From positions 1 to 64,000 of the forward strand of contig CAJULT010000003.1 in NCBI GenBank assembly GCA_910587225.1: DNA of 64,000 nt, written 5' to 3'. A program made the translations under genes and the position numbers. Every line of letters begins with the position of its first letter. Position 1 is the first letter of the stretch. Below the pieces are notes generated by a model, which saw only the letters and a list, made by a program, of their open reading frames with translations, ran no database searches and was not told where the DNA came from. Positions 57,762-64,000 of this stretch are shown piece after piece. The stretch is from an uncultured Christensenellaceae bacterium. GTDB lineage: Bacteria; Bacillota; Clostridia; Christensenellales; UBA1242.

Positions 57762-57819
57762 AGTAAGACAAAGCATAACAAAACAATCAATATGTCCAAA
57801 TTCAAGGAGGAAATTTTAA

Positions 57820-58647
57820 ATGATAAAAATTTTTGTAGATACTGGAAGCAGCATTAAACAAGAAGAAAAAAATAACTATGATATAGAGCTTATTCCCCTT
57901 CTATACCGCATGGGAGAAGAGGAGTATCAGGACGGAATAGACCTTACAATAGATGAGTTTTATAACAAACTTATAGGTGAGAAACTTTTCCCAAAAACCT
58001 CACTTCCAGAACTCGAAAAATTAAAAGAACAGGTAACAAAATGCACAGACGAGGGAGATGACGTTATCATTATTACCATCTCATCAAAGATTTCGGGAAC
58101 AAATAACGCTATCAAGCTCATGTTTGAAGATAATGACAAAGTTCATGTAATCGACTCTATGCTTGCCGTCGGAGGGATGAGGCTTATAGTTGAAGAGATC
58201 AACAAATATCGCGACCAAAGCATTCAAACAATTTTGGAAAAAGTTGATGCTCTCATTCCTAGAATAAGAGTACTTGCAATTCCTGAAACGCTTGACTACC
58301 TTTTCAAAGGTGGACGTCTCTCTAAACTTGAATGGTTGGTAGGAAGCCTTCTCAACATTAAGCCTATCATCACCTTTGTAGATGGAAATGTTAAAGTTGA
58401 CGCTAAGAAGATTGGGCTTGCAAACTCTATGAAATATATCGCAGGCGAACTAAACCGTGAGGCAGATCCAAGCTACCACATTATTCCTTCATACACCTAC
58501 AAAGATAATAATCTTAAAAAGCTCATTGCACTTACAAATAAATCGCTTTATAGATCAATGACTGAGTTTGACAACCTTGATCCAGTTATTGCATGTCACT
58601 GGGGTCCAAACGCATTTGGATTCATCTATGTAAAAAAGGAGAACTAG
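57820..58647 (+). CDS. DegV family fatty acid-binding protein (FakB-like), copy 1
   Basis: DegV/FakB proteins hold one fatty acid for phosphorylation by the kinase FakA, feeding exogenous fatty acids into phospholipids. 275 residues with the family landmarks: an N-terminal IFVDTGSSI, ITISSKISGTNNAIK near residue 88 (ligand carboxylate site), and YLFKGGRLSKLEWLVGSLLNIKPII near residue 162. The N-terminal loop is shorter than in copy 2. AAGGAGG lies 9 nt before ATG. Copy 2 starts 4 nt after the stop. Confidence 0.92.
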   Translation: MIKIFVDTGSSIKQEEKNNYDIELIPLLYRMGEEEYQDGIDLTIDEFYNKLIGEKLFPKTSLPELEKLKEQVTKCTDEGDDVIIITISSKISGTNNAIKLMFEDNDKVHVIDSMLAVGGMRLIVEEINKYRDQSIQTILEKVDALIPRIRVLAIPETLDYLFKGGRLSKLEWLVGSLLNIKPIITFVDGNVKVDAKKIGLANSMKYIAGELNREADPSYHIIPSYTYKDNNLKKLIALTNKSLYRSMTEFDNLDPVIACHWGPNAFGFIYVKKEN

Positions 58648-58651
58648 ACAA

Positions 58652-59518
58652 ATGAAGACCGTCAAGATTATCACTGACTCCAACTCGGGCATTTCCCAAG
58701 CGGAAGCTGAAAAACTGGGCATAATCGTTATCCCAATGCCATTTACTATTAACGACCAAGAATATTTAGAAGAAATTTCAATCTCGCAACAACAGTTTTA
58801 TGAGTTTTTAAGCCAAGATGCCGAAGTTAAAACCAGCCAACCTTCAAAATTCTATTTGGAAGAGCTGTGGAAAAAAACTCTTAAAACTTGCGATGAAATA
58901 GTGTACATACCTATGTCTAGCGGTCTAAGCGCCACCTGCGAAAATGCCAAAATTTATGCTCAAAAGTTTGAGGGAAAAGTTCAGGTTGTGGACAACCTTA
59001 GAATTTCAGTTACTCAAAAGGAAAGCGTAATGCAGGCGATAAAACTAGTAAGCGAAGGCAAGGACGCAGTTGCTGTTAGAGCGCAACTAGAACGCACAAA
59101 AGATGTTGCCTCTATTTACATAATGCTATCAGTTTTAAAATATTTGAAAAAGGGTGGAAGAATTTCCCCTACTGCTGCGGCGCTTGGTGACATGTTTAAG
59201 CTTAAACCTATACTTTATAGTCGCGGCGGAAGCTTTGAAAAGTTTGCTGTGGCATTCTCACTTGGACAAGCTAAACAAAAAATGCTGGCGCAGATAGAAA
59301 CCGAGCTTAACAGCGAGTTTAAAAACTATTATGAAAGCGGACATATGGCGGTTTCAGTAGCGCACACTTGCAACGCCTTTGAAGCAGAGAAATTTAAAGA
59401 AGAAATTATTGCAAAATTCCCTAAACTTAAATTCCATTACGTTGACGCACTTTCACTTAGCGTAAGTTGTCATATCGGACCTGGCTCTCTTGCCGTTGCT
59501 CTTGCATTATGCGATTAA
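58652..59518 (+). CDS. DegV family fatty acid-binding protein (FakB-like), copy 2
   Basis: 288 residues: VKIITDSNSGIS at the start, YIPMSSGLSATCENAK near residue 90 and YLKKGGRISPTAAALGDMFKLKPIL near residue 163, all typical of DegV/FakB. The two tandem copies are clearly diverged, which suits different fatty-acid preferences (saturated versus unsaturated), as with FakB1 and FakB2. No fakA is in the window. GGAG lies upstream of ATG, overlapping the end of copy 1, so the two are one operon ended by a strong terminator. Confidence 0.93.
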   Translation: MKTVKIITDSNSGISQAEAEKLGIIVIPMPFTINDQEYLEEISISQQQFYEFLSQDAEVKTSQPSKFYLEELWKKTLKTCDEIVYIPMSSGLSATCENAKIYAQKFEGKVQVVDNLRISVTQKESVMQAIKLVSEGKDAVAVRAQLERTKDVASIYIMLSVLKYLKKGGRISPTAAALGDMFKLKPILYSRGGSFEKFAVAFSLGQAKQKMLAQIETELNSEFKNYYESGHMAVSVAHTCNAFEAEKFKEEIIAKFPKLKFHYVDALSLSVSCHIGPGSLAVALALCD

Positions 59519-59549
59519 AAAACTCACCCTTTGGTGAGTTTTTTTTTAT
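59518..59549 (+). terminator. Bidirectional terminator after the degV pair
   Basis: The stem AACTCACC / GGTGAGTT with a CTTT loop is followed by T8; the convergent gene ends at 59546. Confidence 0.92.
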
Positions 59550-60196
59550 TTTGCAAGCAAATAACTTTTATCTATCAAATCAAAAATAACTTTATTTTTC
59601 AACCGTCCGTCAAGAGGAATAGTTATCCAGCTTTTTTTGTTCATATGGTAGCCGGGCAGTATGTTTACTCCATCAACTACACTTAAATCATTATTTCGTA
59701 TATCAATTACTTCCAGTTTTTCATTACCTTCAAAGCCAAGTTTATTCTTGGCAACAGTTAAAATTGCACCAAACCACTTGCCGCCATCCACTCTGCGCCA
59801 AATCGCGTTTTCGGGGAACTTTTCCCAAAGATATTCAAGCTGGCAGTTGTATTTTTTATTTACGTAATCAATTATTTCAAGTGCTTGTTCACTTTGAAAA
59901 ATGCACTTTTTGAAACAAGCGGAAATAATTTTGTCCATTAGCGTTTCGCACTTTGCATTAATCTCTCCGATAAAACCGCCCTGCGCATCTTTAACATAGA
60001 ATAGTGACCACCGCTCGCCTGTTTCACTTTCTAAAACATCAATGCTTAAACTATCTTCACTGACCGACACCTTTGCTTCAAACTCGTCGTCTAGTATTTG
60101 CGTAAATTCATACTTCGAACCTAAATCCACAAAGCCAAAAGATTGAAGCTTATCAAACTCACATTTATAATGTTTGTATTTATTTAAATCAATCAT
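59546..60196 (-). CDS. MmcQ/YjbR family protein
   Basis: 216 residues. The C-terminal 100 residues have the MmcQ/YjbR pattern: AIWRRVDGGKWFGAILTVAKNKLGF, an IDIRNN strand, GYHMNKKSWITIPLDG and a last helix FDLIDKSYLLAK. These CyaY-like-fold proteins are often called DNA-binding but their function is not known. An N-terminal extension of about 100 residues (FGFVDLGSKYEFTQILDDEFEAKVSV...) is common in Clostridia members. The start MIDLNKYKHYK at 60196 was chosen because GAGAGG lies 7 nt upstream; a Met at 60223 lies before that ribosome site. Confidence 0.85.
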   Translation of the reverse strand: MIDLNKYKHYKCEFDKLQSFGFVDLGSKYEFTQILDDEFEAKVSVSEDSLSIDVLESETGERWSLFYVKDAQGGFIGEINAKCETLMDKIISACFKKCIFQSEQALEIIDYVNKKYNCQLEYLWEKFPENAIWRRVDGGKWFGAILTVAKNKLGFEGNEKLEVIDIRNNDLSVVDGVNILPGYHMNKKSWITIPLDGRLKNKVIFDLIDKSYLLAK

Positions 60197-60299
60197 AACA
60201 ACCTCTCTTTCTAAGTATATCACAACTTAATATTTTTTGATAGCATATGTATAGTTAATTTATTTTTCGTTAAACATTTAAGCATTACGGGAGGTAAAT

Positions 60300-61535
60300 A
60301 TGAATCCGTTTGAACAAAAATCGGGCAAGGTGGAAGACTATTTTCTAAATTGGGACCAAATGTATCCAAAAGCTTATGACAAAAATAAAGTTTCACCATA
60401 CACAAAAGTTAGAATAATTCTCATGAATGGAACTGAGTTTGAGTCCAACTGGTTTTTACATCAGTTTGCAAGAAACTGCAATGACAACAACCTAAGGCGC
60501 GAAATTGCACTTGTTCGCAATCAAGAACAGCAGCAACAAAAGCGTATTAGCTGCCTCAAACCTATCAATGAAAATATGCTTGAAGAAACTATTGCCTACG
60601 AGCAGCTTGCCATTGACCTAACAGCAATTTTAGCTCAAAATGAAAAAGATGCGACCGCCAAAGCAGCGCTCGACTTTGCTCTGCTTGAAGATTTTGACCA
60701 TTTATATAGGTTTGCTAACCTACTCAAAATGGACTACGGCATTGACGCAGATGTCATGGTAGGAAAGTATACCGAAATTATGCCGGGCAGACCTACAATA
60801 AATGAACATCGCTACCCTATAGACAACGTTCGCGCTCACATGAACGCTAAAAAGGCAGACGGCTATACCAAGCTTGTTGGCGGCATAATCACAGCTGCCG
60901 AGCAGCAGACTATGAACTTTTATATGAATATGGCACAAATGTACAAAAACCACTTGGGCAGAAAACTTTTTAGTGAAATCGCCATGGTGGAAGAGGAACA
61001 TGTTACTCAATATGAAAGCTTAAAAGACCCTAACTGCAGCTGGCTTGAACAATGGGTTATGCATGAGTATACCGAGTGTTATCTCTACTACTCCTGCATG
61101 GAAGATGAGAGTGACGAGTATATCAAAAACATCTGGAAAGAGCATTTTGAAATGGAAGTCGCTCACCTCAAACGCGCAACCGAGCTTCTTGAAAAATATG
61201 AGAACAAGAAAGCTAAAGATGTTATTCCAAAGCCAGCTTTTCCACAACTTTTAAAGTTCGGCGAAAACAAAAAGTATATTCGCGAGGTTTTAAAAACTGT
61301 GGGTTATACTTCGGTGAAAGAAAAATATGTTCCTGCCAGCGAGCTTGCTCCTGATTTTAGATTCTTTACTCACCTTAAACATACCAATATTAAACCTGAA
61401 AAAGTGGCAAGTCACCTTGTTATCGAAAAGTATATCAAAAAGTTTGGCAAAGATTACCGCTATGAAGATGCTAAACATCCTATTAAAGAACTTCAAGACC
61501 GTAAACATGACAATGTCACCGCGGGGACAAAATAA
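60300..61535 (+). CDS. Ferritin-like di-iron domain protein, duplicated helical bundle
   Basis: 411 residues, all helical in appearance. Candidate iron ligands: EETIAYEQLAID (near 95-106), LEDFDHLYRF (near 134), AAEQQTMNFYM (near 200), AMVEEEHVTQYE (near 225), HEYTECYLYYSCMEDE (near 255) and HFEMEVAHLK (near 282). The repeated E...ExxH patterns suggest a ferritin-like fold, perhaps two bundles. Function unknown; oxidative-stress or iron roles are inference. GGGAGG lies 7 nt before ATG. A weak TTGATA (near 60237) is the only -35 candidate. A terminator follows. Confidence 0.8.
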   Translation: MNPFEQKSGKVEDYFLNWDQMYPKAYDKNKVSPYTKVRIILMNGTEFESNWFLHQFARNCNDNNLRREIALVRNQEQQQQKRISCLKPINENMLEETIAYEQLAIDLTAILAQNEKDATAKAALDFALLEDFDHLYRFANLLKMDYGIDADVMVGKYTEIMPGRPTINEHRYPIDNVRAHMNAKKADGYTKLVGGIITAAEQQTMNFYMNMAQMYKNHLGRKLFSEIAMVEEEHVTQYESLKDPNCSWLEQWVMHEYTECYLYYSCMEDESDEYIKNIWKEHFEMEVAHLKRATELLEKYENKKAKDVIPKPAFPQLLKFGENKKYIREVLKTVGYTSVKEKYVPASELAPDFRFFTHLKHTNIKPEKVASHLVIEKYIKKFGKDYRYEDAKHPIKELQDRKHDNVTAGTK

Positions 61536-61560
61536 AAGCGAGTTATTACTCGCTTTTTTC
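61534..61560 (+). terminator. Bidirectional terminator; also encodes the last codons of the transporter gene
   Basis: The stem AAAAGCGAG / CTCGCTTTT with a TTATTA loop. On the minus strand the codons for the last residues (EKSE) and the TAA stop (61546-61548) lie in the stem and loop. Confidence 0.88.
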
Positions 61561-62769
61561 AACCGCCTGTAATTTCGTTTTAAGTACAATCCTATTGTTG
61601 TTTGCTTTGAATTTTACCAATCTTATTATTACAAAAGCAGTTATTGCAAGAATTGTTTCTGTTATCTGCCCTATCCCAGTACAGAACGCTGATAGTAAAA
61701 AGGTCGAAATGAGAAACCTTACTGCCTGTCCAAATAGGTTAAGAATTGAACTAAGGGTGGCAGAATATTCAAGTTGAATATAAGCTGCATAAATGGTGTA
61801 AATCGGATTTAGTATCATATCAAGAGCGTCAAAGGATAGGTACAAAAGCAATAGCTCCAAACGCACATTATATATGCTGAATAGTGAGAATGCCATAGCG
61901 AAAATCGAAAGTAGTAAAACTGAAATATAAATGTATGACTGCCTAAACAATTTCTTATAATCATCTCTCCCCTTAGCAATATCAACTTCTACAACTGTAT
62001 CCATAGCGCCAGTCATATCCCATTGAATATCACAGCATAATATTGATAAATTTAGCGCTGCCATGTATTGCTCACCCATTGCAAAAGCGTTCTGCAAGCC
62101 AAAAAGATAGGAAAGCATCATCAGCGTATAGCTTGTGATTTGTGCCGCTTGATATCTAAAATTTCTATATAGCTTTAAATCAAATTTAAACTTTGGGAAA
62201 TTCTTAACATACAAAACAATTAAATATACAAGCACAGGAACAATGGATAATAGTAGCCCCAAATAGATGTTAATGTTTTTAAATATAAGCACGCCTACAA
62301 TTAAGCAAACAAAAGCGGTTAAGTTTAGTAGCGCCATGTGAATTGTGGCTTTTGATTCTCTATCTTCGTAATACCATTTCTGAGCCAGAAAGTATAGATA
62401 CATTTGTAAGGTCATAAAAATTATCGCATATATTACATAAGGCTTATACAACTGCACATCTAGTCCGTAAAAAATAAGGTACTTATCAACAAGGATAATA
62501 GGAATTAACATAATAATAGTTGAAAATATAAGCCCCCAAAAAAGAGAATTTCCAACTGCGTTTTCATCTTTTTCCTTTTCTTTGCGGATATTCGCACCAA
62601 CGCCAAAAAAGTAAATCATCACCCACATAGCGCATTGAAGGGAATATGTAATGGAAAAAACATTGGCAATACGACTATCGCCCACGATGATAGCAAGTAG
62701 TAGCCAACTTATAATAGGAGTAATTGAACAGACTAATATTCCGCCGCCTATTTTAAAATATCTTTTCAT
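61546..62769 (-). CDS. MOP/MATE-type membrane transporter or flippase
   Basis: 407 residues with about 12 TM helices spread over the whole length. It looks like the MATE/polysaccharide-exporter superfamily, for example the charged loop RKEKEKDENAVGNSLFWGLIFS and the paired central loops (FAMGEQYMAALNLSILCCDIQWDMTGAMDTVVEVDIAKGRDDYKKLFRQ) that fit MATE proteins. The substrate is unknown; drug/cation export or lipid-linked sugar flipping are both possible. A perfect promoter whose -10 ends 7 nt before the ATG means the mRNA probably has no leader; no ribosome site exists. Confidence 0.85.
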   Translation of the reverse strand: MKRYFKIGGGILVCSITPIISWLLLAIIVGDSRIANVFSITYSLQCAMWVMIYFFGVGANIRKEKEKDENAVGNSLFWGLIFSTIIMLIPIILVDKYLIFYGLDVQLYKPYVIYAIIFMTLQMYLYFLAQKWYYEDRESKATIHMALLNLTAFVCLIVGVLIFKNINIYLGLLLSIVPVLVYLIVLYVKNFPKFKFDLKLYRNFRYQAAQITSYTLMMLSYLFGLQNAFAMGEQYMAALNLSILCCDIQWDMTGAMDTVVEVDIAKGRDDYKKLFRQSYIYISVLLLSIFAMAFSLFSIYNVRLELLLLYLSFDALDMILNPIYTIYAAYIQLEYSATLSSILNLFGQAVRFLISTFLLSAFCTGIGQITETILAITAFVIIRLVKFKANNNRIVLKTKLQAVEKSE

Positions 62770-62776
62770 AACGTCA

Positions 62777-62805
62777 ATTATATTTTCTTATGCGATATTT
62801 GTCAA
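62777..62805 (-). promoter_or_regulatory. Consensus promoter giving a leaderless mRNA
   Basis: On the minus strand, TTGACA (62800-62805) and TATAAT (62777-62782) have a 17-nt spacer. Only 7 nt separate the -10 from the ATG at 62769, so transcription should begin at or one base before the start codon. Confidence 0.85.
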
Positions 62806-62813
62806 ATCAACAA

Positions 62814-62845
62814 AGAAAAAAGCCCTATAAATTAGGACTTTTTAT
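62814..62845 (-). terminator. Terminator of the P-type ATPase gene
   Basis: An imperfect stem AAAAAGCCCTA / TAGGACTTTTT (one bulged C on the left arm against an A on the right) overlaps the stop codon. Confidence 0.7.
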
Positions 62846-64000
62846 TTGGTTTGTATTTTAACGCACGCAAGCTATTTAATATTGCAAGTAGTGTTACTCC
62901 CACATCAGCAAAAACAGCTGCAAGCATGCCAGTCACGCCACAAGCACCAAGCACAAGAAAAACTAATTTCACAAGCGCTGAAACGCCAATGTTTTCCCAT
63001 ACTATCTTACGGGTATACTTTGAAATCTTGATTGCCGACACGACTTTTTCAGGATTGTCATCGACAAGAACGATATCGGAAGCCTCCTTGCTTGCACTAT
63101 TGCCCGCAAGCCCCATGCTTATACCTACATTTGCAAGGCTTAGCGCGGGCGCGTCATTAAGTCCGTCGCCTACATACCCTACACAGTTTCCTTTTCTTTT
63201 TTGATACTCTTCAATATAAGCAAATTTATCCTGAGGCAAAAGCGAATGCTTCAACTCATCAACTTGGACAAGCTGTGCGACTTTCTTAGCGCTCTGCTCA
63301 TTGTCACCAGTAAGCATTACCGATTTGACGTTCATGGCTCTAAGTCCTTCGCAAGCACTAAGAGCAGTCTGCTTAACTTCATCGCTGAGAGTTATTTGCC
63401 CAATAAGTTTTTCTTCTTCAAAAACTTCAACAACGGTGTTTTTAAGATTTTTTGTTTTTCTTCCAACAAAATATGCTTTCTTTTTATAAACAAAAGACAC
63501 TCCCTCGCCTGCTTTTTCGCTGAATGAATTTACTTTTCCAAGTTTTTTAAGATTTGCTTTTGTAATCGCTACTCCTAAAGGATGAATTGAATACTGCTCT
63601 CCAAGCGCAGCAAGATATAAAATGTCCTCTTGCGATTTTTTCTTATCAAAACTTTCTATCTTTTCAATTTTAAATTTGCCAGTGGTGAGAGTTCCAGTTT
63701 TGTCAAACGCAACTAAGTTCACCTTCGCACATGCATCAAGTATTGCCGAGCCTTTAATCAAAATCCCATGTTTTGATGCATTACCAAGCCCAGAAAAATA
63801 TGATAAGGGAACTGATATTGCAAACGCACAAGGACATGACACAACAAGGAAGATAAGCCCGCGATAAAGCGCTTCGGAAAACTGCCCTGTCACTGCCCAT
63901 ACAATACCCCATACGCTCAAAGCAAGGATGATTACACCAAGCGTATACCACTTGGTAATTTTTGAAATGGTGGTTTCAGTTTTTGATTTTTTATCTTGCG
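62832..64000 (-). CDS. Heavy-metal P1B-type ATPase (Zn/Cd exporter-like), partial at window edge
   Basis: The frame is open to the window end, so the N-terminus lies beyond 64000; a TTG at 63918-63920 is not the true start. The visible part reads KSKTETTISKITKWYT, TM helices, the metal-site motif SCPCAFAISVPLSYFSGLGNASKHGILIKG, the phosphorylation motif DKTGTLTTGKF, the HP motif (SIHPLGVAI), MLTGDNEQSA and GDGLNDAPALSLANVGISMG. The CPC motif with this surrounding sequence, and the C-terminal VFADVGVTLLAILNSLRALK, match ZntA/CadA-type Zn2+/Cd2+ exporters. It would pump metal out using ATP. A terminator follows the stop. Confidence 0.95.
   Translation of the reverse strand, partial: QDKKSKTETTISKITKWYTLGVIILALSVWGIVWAVTGQFSEALYRGLIFLVVSCPCAFAISVPLSYFSGLGNASKHGILIKGSAILDACAKVNLVAFDKTGTLTTGKFKIEKIESFDKKKSQEDILYLAALGEQYSIHPLGVAITKANLKKLGKVNSFSEKAGEGVSFVYKKKAYFVGRKTKNLKNTVVEVFEEEKLIGQITLSDEVKQTALSACEGLRAMNVKSVMLTGDNEQSAKKVAQLVQVDELKHSLLPQDKFAYIEEYQKRKGNCVGYVGDGLNDAPALSLANVGISMGLAGNSASKEASDIVLVDDNPEKVVSAIKISKYTRKIVWENIGVSALVKLVFLVLGACGVTGMLAAVFADVGVTLLAILNSLRALKYKPNKKS

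Overview
The window reads as chromosomal DNA of a low-GC, Gram-positive, spore-forming bacterium of the Clostridia (probably an uncultured gut lineage). The basis is AT-rich intergenic DNA, strong AGGAGG-type ribosome sites, sigma-A promoters of the TTGACA/TATAAT type, sporulation genes (yabP-yabQ with a DivIC-like gene, spoIIP, a BclA-like collagen protein), a FakB/DegV pair and an OLE RNA/OapA locus. The code is standard: TGA ends several normal genes. All coordinates, promoters and hairpins were read by eye; nothing was searched against a database.

Layout. 1-19.05 kb: one enormous minus-strand surface-protein locus (about 6,306 codons) built from GLUG, InlB-B/Flg_new-type and MBG/YDG-type repeats, with a C-terminal membrane anchor. 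It is cut by a single in-frame TGA at 18146-18148. 19.4-25.6 kb: trpS, tRNA-Gly(CCC), radC, a collagen-like spore-surface protein, a cysteine-synthase-family enzyme, two small proteins, then a roughly 570-nt structured RNA followed by a four-TM protein, recognised as OLE RNA with oapA. 25.6-32.8 kb: a minus-strand operon typA - small membrane protein - dnaB - membrane-anchored protein - lipoprotein - gltX. 32.9-44.3 kb: two unknown cytoplasmic proteins with their own promoter, a secreted single-TM protein and a 3,153-residue lipoprotein of Fn3/Ig-like modules with a GLUG-like end.

44.5-52.5 kb: an RluA-type pseudouridine synthase; the divergent yabP-yabQ-divIC-like cluster; a tRNA-Asn gene preceded by a partial direct copy and a partial inverted copy of itself; a SemiSWEET protein; an FAD oxidoreductase; an SGNH hydrolase with a two-module ThyX; divergent glyA (supplying methylene-THF, the ThyX substrate); and spoIIP. 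52.5-57.6 kb: a GT4 glycosyltransferase, a polytopic membrane protein, a lipoprotein with sialyltransferase-like motifs whose promoter spacer holds a 10-base G tract, and a YunG-like protein. 57.8-64 kb: two FakB/DegV proteins, an MmcQ/YjbR protein, a ferritin-like di-iron protein, a MOP/MATE-type transporter with a probably leaderless transcript, and a Zn/Cd P1B-ATPase that runs off the window.

Most notable: the OLE-OapA locus; the probable phase-variable promoter at 56.6 kb; the in-frame stop in the giant adhesin; the palindromic tRNA-Asn locus; the two-module ThyX; and the extracellular lipoprotein with glycosyltransferase-like motifs.
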